6,345 bases of DNA from Chthoniobacterales bacterium (GCA_013694945.1 JACDBM010000415.1:1-6345); one strand, 5' to 3'; positions 1 through 6,310 are shown, numbered from the stretch's first letter. Notes: generated by a model from the sequence alone, not told the origin. A program made the numbers and translations.

Positions 1-942
1 CTCCTTTACGAAGGAGTGTCATTCGAGAACCTCGGGCTTGTTGTGATCGACGAGCAGCACAAGTTCGGTGTCTCGCAGCGAGCCCGCCTAACGAGTCGTG
101 AACCCGCGCCGGACGTGCTCGTCATGACGGCCACGCCGATCCCACGCACATTGACTATGACACTGTATGGTGACCTCGATATCTCAATCATCGACGAAAT
201 GCCATCCAATCGCGGGAAAATTGTGACCGCAGTGCGGGAGAGTTCGAAACTTGACGAGGTGCTCGCATTCATGCGGCGCCAACTCGAAGCGGGCCGGCAG
301 GCTTATGTTATTTATCCGCTTATTGACGAGAGCCAAAAACTCGAAGCAAAAGCTGCGGCGGCAGAGTTCAAGGTCTGGTGTGATCGACTGCGACCATTCC
401 GATGCGATCTGCTGCATGGGCGCATCCCCGCGCCGGAAAAACAAACAAGGATGGAGCGGTTCAGACGAGGCGAGACGAGCGTCCTGATCAGCACGACTGT
501 GATCGAGGTTGGCGTCGACGTGCCGAACGCGACGTTGATGCTGATTGAAAATGCGGAGCGTTTTGGCTTGGCGCAGCTTCATCAACTGCGCGGGCGAATC
601 GGTCGTGGCGAGCACAAGTCCTGGTGCATTTTGCTGAGCGCGGACAAAACGCCAGAAACGGCCGCGAAGCTGAAGGTACTAGAAAACACCAGCGATGGCT
701 TCGAAGTGGCGGAAGCCGATTGGGAGCACCGCGGCCCGGGTGATTTGCTCGGGACTGCGCAGAGCGGGTTGCCCGCGCTCCAGCTCGGCAATTTGAAAAC
801 GGACATGCAACTAATGCATCGTGCACGAGTGGCGGCGACTGCGATTGTAGAGTGGGACCCGAGGCTCGAAGCACCCGAGAATCAACGTTTCCGAAAGTTG
901 GTTGTCGAAGAACGGGGACGAAGTTTCTCGAACGTTAGCTGA
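1..942 (+). CDS. recG: ATP-dependent DNA helicase RecG, C-terminal part (5' truncated by window edge)
   Basis: RecG is a superfamily 2 DNA translocase that remodels stalled replication forks and Holliday junctions in the cytoplasm. The reading frame is open from base 1, so the 313 visible residues are the C-terminal part of a protein usually near 690-700 residues. The wedge domain and helicase motif I lie upstream of the window. Visible in order: motif II DEQHKFG (residue 17 on), motif III TATPIPRTL (43-51), motif IV region DLLHGRIP (136-143), motif V STTVIEVGVDVPNAT (164-178) and motif VI QLHQLRGRIGRG (192-203). The RecG-specific TRG region follows at about 234-256 (FEVAEADWEHRGPGD, then GTAQSG). 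TRG and the RG-PGD-GT-QSG signature separate it from Mfd and PriA. A GTG at 16 is internal and is not the start. The stop (940-942) overlaps the start of the protease gene. No frameshift or missing motif is seen. Confidence 0.97.
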   Translation, partial: LLYEGVSFENLGLVVIDEQHKFGVSQRARLTSREPAPDVLVMTATPIPRTLTMTLYGDLDISIIDEMPSNRGKIVTAVRESSKLDEVLAFMRRQLEAGRQAYVIYPLIDESQKLEAKAAAAEFKVWCDRLRPFRCDLLHGRIPAPEKQTRMERFRRGETSVLISTTVIEVGVDVPNATLMLIENAERFGLAQLHQLRGRIGRGEHKSWCILLSADKTPETAAKLKVLENTSDGFEVAEADWEHRGPGDLLGTAQSGLPALQLGNLKTDMQLMHRARVAATAIVEWDPRLEAPENQRFRKLVVEERGRSFSNVS

Positions 943-944
943 TG
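940..944 (+). promoter_or_regulatory. TGATG stop/start overlap joining recG and htrA
   Basis: The recG stop TGA (940-942) shares its final A with the ATG (942-944) of the protease gene. No Shine-Dalgarno sequence is visible in the bases just before the ATG. This arrangement is known to allow a ribosome that has ended one gene to restart on the next. The two genes are therefore very likely on one transcript and possibly translationally coupled; the coupling is inferred. Confidence 0.75.
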
Positions 945-2468
945 AAAAATCTGATCAAATTTCTTCTCTTTGTCGGTCTGCTCAGTGCAGGAATTTCTGT
1001 GCTCTACGATTATCGCTTGAAACACGGCGGACTAAACCTGGCGTCGCGCGGGACGCCCGAGAAATACACCCTCGCGTCGACGCCGAGCATCGAGCCGAAG
1101 CAGGTGGCAACACTGGACGCTTTGAACCGCGAACGCCGGGCGCTGGTGGGCAGCGTCCTGCCTTCGGTGGTAAGCATAAAGACCTCGAAGAAGGTTCCGA
1201 TGCGGCGGCAGTACGGGATGGATCCGTTTGAGTTTTTCTATCGCAACAACCGGCAGTTCCGGAATCCTAACGAGCAGGCGATGGTGCAAAATTCCCTTGG
1301 CTCGGGCGTGATCGTTTCAGCGGAAGGACACGTGATCACGAACAATCACGTTGTCGAGCAGGTAGATGACATCGAGGTGGCGATGAGCGACGGCCGAACG
1401 AAGAAAGCACGTTTGGTGGGCGCTGATGCGCAGGTTGATCTCGCGGTCCTGAAGATCGATGAACCGGGCGTGAAGCCGCTGAAGTTTGGCGACTCGGATG
1501 CAGTTCAGGCAGGCGACTTCGTGCTGGCGATCGGAAATCCATTCGGGTTCGAGGAGACGGTCACGGATGGAATCATCAGCTCGAAAGGACGACCGAATCG
1601 CGTCGATGGTTTCGGAGATTTTCTCCAGACGAACGCCGCGATCAATCCGGGAAACAGCGGTGGTCCGCTGATCAATTTACAGGGCGAGATCGTTGGGATT
1701 AACACTGCCATCATTTCCCGGAGCGGCGGCTCGCAGGGGATTGGGTTTGCCATTCCTTCAAACTCCGTTCGCAGCGCACTGGAAAGTCTGCTGAAACAAG
1801 GCCGAATCATTCGCGGCTATCTTGGCATCCAAATGCGCACCCTACAGAACGGGCAGACCGACCAGGACACCGACGGCGTGGTGGTGGAAGATGTGGTCCC
1901 AGGATCGCCCGCGGCTGATGCGCGGATTCAGCGCGGTGACGTGATTCGGAAATTTGATGGGCGCGAGGTGAAGTCTTTCGGCGAATTGCGCAGTTTGGTT
2001 TCGCAAGTCGAGCTAAACAAAAAGGTGGAGCTCGAAGTGGTGCGAAACGGCGAAGTAGTGAAAGTGGAGACTGCGATCAAGGAGCAGCCGATCGATTATC
2101 TGACCGCGCGCACCACGCCCCGGCAGCAGCGCCCGCCGCAGAACCCGCAGGCGCCTTCGCAAACGCCGCCTGACGAAGATTTGCAGGATGAAGCGCCACT
2201 CGCGAGCGTGAATGTGCAGGAGCTGACACCAGATCTGGCACGTTCGCTTAATGTGCCCTCAGGAGTGCGAGGCGTTGTTGTCACGAACGTGGATGATCCT
2301 TCCGGCGAACTGCGCAAGGGCGATGTGATCGAAGAAGTGAACCAACAGCCTGTCTCGTCCGTGGCGGAGTACCGGAAAGTTGTTGGTTCGTTGGATCCAA
2401 ACGGCACCCATGTGCTGTCGGTGTGCCGTGGACGCACGCGCTCCTTCGTCGTGCTGCGCGCACGTTAA
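942..2468 (+). CDS. htrA: HtrA/Do-like (DegP/DegQ family) serine endoprotease, two PDZ domains
   Basis: This is a trypsin-fold protease that degrades misfolded proteins outside the cytoplasm (S1C family). The 508-residue product starts with a hydrophobic segment (about residues 5-21) after KNLIK. It lacks a clear Ala-X-Ala cleavage site, so it may be a membrane anchor. The protease domain spans about 65-285. It carries the LA-loop-like MDPFEFFYRNN (93-103) and the triad His136 (TNNHVV), Asp166 (VDLAVLKI) and Ser239 (NPGNSGGPL). PDZ1 covers about 290-380, starting RGYLGIQM with carboxylate-binding loop YLGI. A Pro/Gln-rich linker follows at about 391-418. PDZ2 covers about 420-505 and includes GVVVTNVDDPS and LRKGDVI. 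The length fits two-PDZ DegP/DegQ proteins (about 450-500). The ATG at 942 is chosen because it gives the membrane segment and overlaps the recG stop. Whether it acts more like DegP, DegQ or an anchored DegS-like sensor cannot be decided from sequence. Confidence 0.95.
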   Translation: MKNLIKFLLFVGLLSAGISVLYDYRLKHGGLNLASRGTPEKYTLASTPSIEPKQVATLDALNRERRALVGSVLPSVVSIKTSKKVPMRRQYGMDPFEFFYRNNRQFRNPNEQAMVQNSLGSGVIVSAEGHVITNNHVVEQVDDIEVAMSDGRTKKARLVGADAQVDLAVLKIDEPGVKPLKFGDSDAVQAGDFVLAIGNPFGFEETVTDGIISSKGRPNRVDGFGDFLQTNAAINPGNSGGPLINLQGEIVGINTAIISRSGGSQGIGFAIPSNSVRSALESLLKQGRIIRGYLGIQMRTLQNGQTDQDTDGVVVEDVVPGSPAADARIQRGDVIRKFDGREVKSFGELRSLVSQVELNKKVELEVVRNGEVVKVETAIKEQPIDYLTARTTPRQQRPPQNPQAPSQTPPDEDLQDEAPLASVNVQELTPDLARSLNVPSGVRGVVVTNVDDPSGELRKGDVIEEVNQQPVSSVAEYRKVVGSLDPNGTHVLSVCRGRTRSFVVLRAR

Positions 2469-2609
2469 ACAGAAGGCAGCAGCAAAAGTTGCATTAGTCG
2501 TTCAGTCCGAGCCGCAAAGCACGTGCGCACCCCGCGTGATTCGAATTAAATGCCATGAATAACCCCTGTGGGACGCTGGTCTAAATTCCGAACCAATTAC
2601 TGAACACCT

Positions 2610-4484
2610 ATGAAAAAAATCATCTTGGCAGTAGCGATCCTGGCGCTCGTTTTTCCCGCGGCGGAACGCGCGGAAGCACGAGTCGATGTCTCGATCGATC
2701 TGTTCTATAACAATCTAAACACCGGCGGCAGCTGGATTGAAGCCGGCGATTACGGCTATTGCTGGCAGCCGAGCGTTGCGGTCAGCAATCCGCGTTGGCG
2801 TCCGTACTCGGACGGTTATTGGGCGTACACTGATGTCGGCTGGACCTGGGTCTCGTATGAGGACTTCGGCTGGGCGACATATCACTATGGCCGCTGGGCA
2901 CGCTTGCGTGATCAAGGCTGGGTTTGGGTGCCGGGACGTGAGTGGGCGCCGGCCTGGGTCTCCTGGCGCACCGGCGGCGACTACGTCGGCTGGGCGCCAC
3001 TGCCCCCCCGCTACGGCGGTGGGCGAGGGCAGGAAATTGTGTATGAAGGACGCTCCATCGGCAACACCGTCGATATCGATTTCGATATTGGTCCCGCATA
3101 CTACAACTTCGTCGATGTCCGTTACATCGGCGATCCTGTCCTGCGCGAGCGCATCTTCGCGCCGACTCAGAACATCACCTACATCAATCGGACCGTGAAC
3201 GTGACCAACATCACGTACAACAACTCGACCGTTTATAATTACGGGCCTGATTACAATCGGCTGAGTGCATACTCGACCCGACCGATCCGGCGGCTGACGC
3301 TCGAGCGCCCGGCTAACGTGGACTACACAGTGGCCGCGCAGAGTGGCGGATTGACAAAAGTGCAGGGCGACAAGTTGATAGTGGCCGCTCCGCCTATGAT
3401 TCAGCAGCCGGCCCAACAACAGCAGGTTGCACCACCAAAAGTCGTGAAGACCCGAATCGCGAAGCCGGAGGTGGAGACAGGCTGGATGGGAATCTCCGAT
3501 CCGAAAGCCAAAGCGGAGTTGCAGGAGAAGATCAAAAAGGAAGATCCGAAGTCAGTTCCACCTCCGCAGGTCCAGCCGACGAATGCCGCGCTGCTGACAG
3601 CGTCTCCGGCAGCCACGAAAACGGCCTCACCCGCGCCGGGTCGGTCTCCGGCTGCTGCGGCAAGTCAATCACCAGTGGCTGTTGAGGCAAGTCCAAGTCC
3701 CGCGTCGTCGCCACGCGACCGAGGCAGGAACAAAGGCAAACGCGGGGCAGCTGAGGAATCGCCACGGCCAGATGCAGCGCCGGCCGAGGGAGCGATGCAG
3801 CCGAACGCAACGGCCACGCCAGCTACTTCTCCGGACGATCTGAAGGGCAGAGAACGCGGCAGGAAAGGCCGCAGAGCGCATGACCAGCAGCTTGCCCGCC
3901 CGACAGCGACTCCGGCCAGCATCGGTGCGACGCCTTTCGCAACGGCCGCGCCGACAGCCTCGCCTAACGAGAACAGGAGAGGAAGAGGCAACAACAAACG
4001 TGCCGGAAAAGACCAGCAGCAGAGTCAACCGTCTGATGTCCAGGCCGGGAGTGCCATTCCGCAAGCCAGTGTGGCGGCAGTTCAATCATCCGACGATCGC
4101 AAAGGCAAAGAAAGACGTGAAAATCGGCCGGCGGCCACAATCGCTCCCGGAAGTCCCGCGCCTCGTGACGAAGTAAACCGCGGCCTTTCTCGCGGTGCCG
4201 AGCGCCCGGAGAACGCCGCACCAAAAACAGCCGACGAGACTGGTAGGAACGGCGAACGGGCAAATGCTTCGAGGCTGAATCGGGACGCTGTGGCCAGAAC
4301 TCCAGCTCAGGGGGCATTTCAGCAGCCTTCAAAGAAAGTGGACCGGGAGGTGCGGCAAACGCCTCAACAGGGAATGGCTCCGCGGAATGCGCCGGCTCGC
4401 GCGCAGCAGGAGAACGATAAACCTGGGAAGGGAAAGAAGGCTAGGAAAGGCGAGAGTTCGCCTTCGCCCACGCCAACTCCCTAA
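2610..4484 (+). CDS. Secreted DUF6600-type Trp/Tyr-rich protein with Pro/Ala/Ser-rich tail and basic repeats
   Basis: The function is unknown. The 624-residue product has a signal peptide: MKK, a hydrophobic stretch at about 4-16, and probable cleavage after Ala-Glu-Ala (21-23), so it should be exported. Residues 40-134 form a domain I recognise as DUF6600-like. It has 14 Trp between 42 and 128, with phrases such as RPYSDGYWAYTDVGWTWVS, GWATYHYGRW, GWVWVPG and VGWAPLPPR. An Asn/Thr-rich segment (187-216) holds two copies of ITYxNxTV. Residues 260-624 are low complexity, rich in Pro, Ala, Ser, Thr and Gln. Spaced basic clusters lie at 367, 407, 451 and 493, and the protein ends in SPSPTPTP. 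The start at 2610 is the ATG that yields the signal peptide; no Shine-Dalgarno sequence is visible before it. The gene follows htrA after 141 bases and ends at a strong terminator. A cell-surface or periplasmic structural or binding role is only a guess. Confidence 0.9.
   Translation: MKKIILAVAILALVFPAAERAEARVDVSIDLFYNNLNTGGSWIEAGDYGYCWQPSVAVSNPRWRPYSDGYWAYTDVGWTWVSYEDFGWATYHYGRWARLRDQGWVWVPGREWAPAWVSWRTGGDYVGWAPLPPRYGGGRGQEIVYEGRSIGNTVDIDFDIGPAYYNFVDVRYIGDPVLRERIFAPTQNITYINRTVNVTNITYNNSTVYNYGPDYNRLSAYSTRPIRRLTLERPANVDYTVAAQSGGLTKVQGDKLIVAAPPMIQQPAQQQQVAPPKVVKTRIAKPEVETGWMGISDPKAKAELQEKIKKEDPKSVPPPQVQPTNAALLTASPAATKTASPAPGRSPAAAASQSPVAVEASPSPASSPRDRGRNKGKRGAAEESPRPDAAPAEGAMQPNATATPATSPDDLKGRERGRKGRRAHDQQLARPTATPASIGATPFATAAPTASPNENRRGRGNNKRAGKDQQQSQPSDVQAGSAIPQASVAAVQSSDDRKGKERRENRPAATIAPGSPAPRDEVNRGLSRGAERPENAAPKTADETGRNGERANASRLNRDAVARTPAQGAFQQPSKKVDREVRQTPQQGMAPRNAPARAQQENDKPGKGKKARKGESSPSPTPTP
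3174..3239 (+). repeat. Two-copy ITYxNxTV protein repeat
   Basis: Within the DUF6600-type protein, residues 189-198 (ITYINRTVNV) and 201-210 (ITYNNSTVYN) are two copies of an ITYxNxTVx unit spaced 12 residues apart. The alternating hydrophobic/polar pattern suggests a beta-strand repeat. It is visible at protein level and is not an exact DNA repeat. Confidence 0.6.
3708..4136 (+). repeat. Four degenerate basic repeats, about 42 residues apart, in the DUF6600-protein tail
   Basis: In the tail of the DUF6600-type protein a Ser-Pro/Ser-acidic start followed by an Arg/Lys/Gly cluster recurs four times. The copies are SPRDRGRNKGKRG (residue 367), SPDDLKGRERGRKGRR (407), SPNENRRGRGNNKR (451) and SSDDRKGKERRENR (493), spaced 40, 44 and 42 residues apart. 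Ala/Thr/Pro-rich linkers separate them, and DQQ follows the cluster in copies 2 and 3. Copies 2 and 4 are closest (DD-KG-ER). More basic patches near 541-560 and 603-613 may be decayed copies. The pattern suggests internal duplication or selection for evenly spaced positive charge. Confidence 0.6.
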
Positions 4485-4499
4485 AGAAACTCGTTTCTT
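4484..4499. repeat. Short perfect inverted repeat just after the DUF6600 gene
   Basis: AAGAAAC (4484-4490) and GTTTCTT (4493-4499) are perfect reverse complements that begin in the stop codon of the + strand gene. In RNA this would fold as about six pairs around a CUCG loop. It sits directly before the GC-rich terminator hairpin. On the - strand it lies after that hairpin and ends in TTT, so it might help end asd transcripts. That role is only a possibility. Confidence 0.45.
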
Positions 4500-4502
4500 C
4501 AG

Positions 4503-4530
4503 CGGCCCCGGAGTAATCCGGGGCCGTTTT
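4503..4530 (+). terminator. Rho-independent terminator of the DUF6600 gene
   Basis: A 9-base perfect stem, CGGCCCCGG (4503-4511) with CCGGGGCCG (4518-4526), encloses the loop AGTAAT and is followed by TTTT (4527-4530). It begins 18 bases after the stop of the + strand gene and 12 bases before the end of the convergent asd gene. The T tract is only on the + side, so it mainly serves the DUF6600 transcript. Confidence 0.9.
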
Positions 4531-4541
4531 GCTATTAAGCT

Positions 4542-5552
4542 CTAGAGAAGCTCCGCGATCTGGACGGCATTCAAGGCTGCACCCTTGAGGAGCTGATCGC
4601 CCGAAACCCAGAACGCGAGACCATTCTCCATCGCGCAGTCGAGGCGGATGCGGCCCACCTGGCAATTGTCTTTGTGCGCTGCTTGTAGCGGCATCGGATA
4701 AACGCTGCGGCCTGGCTCATCGCACAAATCCAGTCCCGGTGCTTTGGCCAGAACTTCTCGTGCGGCATCCACCGAGATAGGTCGCTCGAACTCGGCGCTC
4801 ACGGCGACGGAATGCGCTCGAAAAACCGGCACTCGCACGCACGTCACAGACGCGCGGAACTCCGGCAGGTGCATGATGCGTCGACCTTCGTGTTGCATCT
4901 TCATCTCTTCTTTTGTGTATCCGTCTGGAAGAAATGAATCGACCTGCGGCAAAACGTTGAAAGCGATCGGGTGCGGATAGACTTCCGGCACGGCAGGTGA
5001 GCCATTGCTTGCGGCTGCGACTTGCTGCTTTAGCTCTGCAATCGCGCGCGCGCCGGTCCCAGAGACCGCCTGATAGCTGGAGGCAAAAATTCTGCGCAGG
5101 CCGAACGCGAGATGAAGCGGATGGAGCGCCATCAATGTAACGGCGGTCGTGCAATTTGGATTCGCGATGACGCCGCGATGCCATGCGACATCGGTCCCGT
5201 TGATCTCGGGCAGGACAAGTGGAACCTCCGGATCCATGCGGAAGACAGAGGAGTTGTCGATCACTACCGCGCCGGCTTCCCGCGCGAGCGGAACAAACTT
5301 GCGCGAGATGTCGCCACCTGCGCTGAAGAACGCCAGATCCACGTCGCGGAACGAGTCTTCCTTCAGTTCCTCGACCTGAACATTCTCGGTCGGCCCCGGC
5401 ATACTTCTGCCGGCGGAGCGTGCGGAGGCGAGAAGCCGCAGGTGCTTCACGGGGAAAGCGCGACGCCGGAGAACGTCGATCAACTCAGCGCCCACCGCGC
5501 CGGTCGCGCCAACAATGGCGATTCGATAGCTTTTTCTCACAAAGAGCGGCAT
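4542..5552 (-). CDS. asd: Aspartate-semialdehyde dehydrogenase
   Basis: This cytoplasmic enzyme reduces L-aspartyl-4-phosphate with NADPH to aspartate semialdehyde. That is the branch point to diaminopimelate/lysine, threonine and methionine. The 336-residue protein has the usual family length. The N-terminal Rossmann fold has GATGAVG (15-21). Arg105 in NSSVFRMDPEVPLV is the expected phosphate-binding Arg. The nucleophile is Cys134 in ANPNCTT, followed by Gln161 in SSYQAVSGTG. Glu215 and Lys218 (KEEMKM) match the substrate-binding Glu-x-x-Lys pair. Arg240 and His247 (RVPVFRAHS) have the seven-residue spacing of the substrate Arg and catalytic His. The end GDQLLKGAALNAVQIAELL is typical. The ATG at 5552 is preceded by AGGA about 10 bases upstream; a GTG four codons in (MPLF, then V) is a possible alternative start. 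It is convergent with the DUF6600 gene and divergent from the L,D-transpeptidase gene. All key residues are present, so it should be active. Confidence 0.97.
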   Translation of the reverse strand: MPLFVRKSYRIAIVGATGAVGAELIDVLRRRAFPVKHLRLLASARSAGRSMPGPTENVQVEELKEDSFRDVDLAFFSAGGDISRKFVPLAREAGAVVIDNSSVFRMDPEVPLVLPEINGTDVAWHRGVIANPNCTTAVTLMALHPLHLAFGLRRIFASSYQAVSGTGARAIAELKQQVAAASNGSPAVPEVYPHPIAFNVLPQVDSFLPDGYTKEEMKMQHEGRRIMHLPEFRASVTCVRVPVFRAHSVAVSAEFERPISVDAAREVLAKAPGLDLCDEPGRSVYPMPLQAAHKDNCQVGRIRLDCAMENGLAFWVSGDQLLKGAALNAVQIAELL

Positions 5553-5569
5553 TCTACGACGTTCCTGCG

Positions 5570-6103
5570 ATGAAGAAAAGCGCTCAGACCAGCATCCATA
5601 TCTCGATCGTGAAGCAAAGGCTCAGCCTCAAGCGCGGCCGCTCGACAGCCTACAGCTATCCGATTTCTACCTCGAAATACGGATTGGGCGCGGAAGAGGG
5701 GAGCAAAAAAACGCCCGTAGGCCGCTTTCGGATTGCGGAGAAGATTGGCGGCGGCAATCCTGCCAACACAGTCTACAAGAGCCGTCAGCCAGTGCGGATT
5801 TCGGCCAAGACACTCCAGGCTGACGACCTCGTGATGTCGCGCATCCTGTGGCTTGATGGTTTGGAGGTGGGAAACGCAAACACGTTTGATCGCTACATCT
5901 ACATTCACGGCACCAATCACGAGGAGCAGATTGGAAACCCGGCCAGCCACGGATGTATCCGCATGAAGAACGTGGATGTGGCTGAGCTTTTTGAGCTTGT
6001 AGAGGTGGATACGCCGGTTGTGATCGCTGCGCCACGAGCGTCATCGGCTAAAAAACGCAAGGTGAGAAAACCGTTGCCAAGAGGAAGTGAACTGCCTAAA
6101 TGA
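5570..6103 (+). CDS. L,D-transpeptidase (YkuD domain), no signal peptide
   Basis: YkuD-domain enzymes use a Cys to cut and re-form bonds at diaminopimelate in peptidoglycan stem peptides. They make 3-3 cross-links or attach proteins. The 177-residue product is almost only the catalytic domain (about 8-154), starting SIHISIVKQRL. His113 lies in YIYIHGTNHEE, and the active-site motif is PASHGCIRM (124-132) with Cys129. GSKKTPVGRF (44-53) and RILWLDGLE (91-99) fit a compact subfamily of about 160-180 residues also found in proteobacteria. A Lys/Arg-rich tail follows (161-171). There is no hydrophobic leader or lipobox, so the export route is unclear. I chose the ATG at 5570. The frame is open upstream to an ATG at 5420, but those residues are Arg-rich and antisense to asd. 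No Shine-Dalgarno sequence is visible. The lipoprotein gene follows after 38 bases, probably on the same transcript. Confidence 0.9.
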   Translation: MKKSAQTSIHISIVKQRLSLKRGRSTAYSYPISTSKYGLGAEEGSKKTPVGRFRIAEKIGGGNPANTVYKSRQPVRISAKTLQADDLVMSRILWLDGLEVGNANTFDRYIYIHGTNHEEQIGNPASHGCIRMKNVDVAELFELVEVDTPVVIAAPRASSAKKRKVRKPLPRGSELPK

Positions 6104-6121
6104 CGGCAGCAACTTGCTCGG

Positions 6122-6129
6122 AAAGGAGG
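6122..6129 (+). promoter_or_regulatory. Strong Shine-Dalgarno sequence for the small lipoprotein gene
   Basis: AAAGGAGG is a near-perfect match to the anti-Shine-Dalgarno sequence and stands 12 bases before the ATG at 6142, slightly farther than ideal. It is the strongest ribosome binding site in the window and supports reading the 42-codon frame as a real gene. Confidence 0.75.
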
Positions 6130-6141
6130 CGAATTATACAA

Positions 6142-6270
6142 ATGAAACTTTTTAAAGCAGTCATGATCGTGGCCATCGCGGCCGGTGCATTGAGCCTGGG
6201 CGCTTGCGCACAGAAGAAAGAGACCATGTCGACCAGCACAGGCTCGACCAGCAGCACCTACTCGAAGTAG
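6142..6270 (+). CDS. Small lipoprotein, 42 residues, unknown function
   Basis: The reading frame encodes MKLFKAVMIVAIAAGALS, then LGAC, then AQKKETMSTSTGSTSSTYSK. It has a Lys-containing start, a hydrophobic core (residues 7-19) and a lipobox Leu-Gly-Ala-Cys with Cys22. Signal peptidase II would leave a lipidated peptide of only 21 residues, beginning CAQKKE and ending in a Ser/Thr-rich stretch. Residue 23 is Ala, not Asp, so an outer-membrane destination is plausible if Lol-like rules apply. The strong AAAGGAGG upstream, the in-frame stop TAG (6268-6270) and the terminator soon after all support a real gene that size cut-offs would miss. It lies 38 bases after the L,D-transpeptidase gene. 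It could be an envelope stress or entericidin-like peptide, or an attachment partner for the transpeptidase since it ends in Lys. Both are guesses. Confidence 0.8.
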   Translation: MKLFKAVMIVAIAAGALSLGACAQKKETMSTSTGSTSSTYSK

Positions 6271-6310
6271 TTCTGTTCCCAGTTGTCCGTCTCCGGATAG
6301 CTTTCACCAA

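Noticed and set aside
2469..2609. Possible promoter TGGTCTAAA (2577-2585) and the palindrome CACGTG (2520-2525) in the htrA/DUF6600 gap
   Set aside because: The -10-like match is only partial, with no -35-like hexamer at the right distance, and a 6-base palindrome is expected by chance. No terminator hairpin was found after htrA either.
2715..3419. A 234-codon open frame on the - strand inside the DUF6600 gene
   Set aside because: The Trp, Tyr, Gly and Asn codons of the + strand protein give few stops on the opposite strand. The - frame product has no recognisable domain, and the + strand frame has a signal peptide and a known domain.
3665..4085. Overlapping long - strand frames antisense to the low-complexity tail
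   Set aside because: These are shadows of a GC-rich, repetitive coding region; the translations are Arg/Ser/Ala-rich with no domain or ribosome site.
5420..5569. A 50-codon N-terminal extension of the L,D-transpeptidase
   Set aside because: It is antisense to asd, very Arg-rich and not like a signal peptide, and the YkuD domain starts right after the ATG at 5570.
6050..6070. KKRKV in the transpeptidase tail, identical to part of a viral nuclear localisation signal
   Set aside because: Short Lys/Arg runs are common in bacterial protein tails, and nothing else in the window suggests a eukaryote-directed effector.
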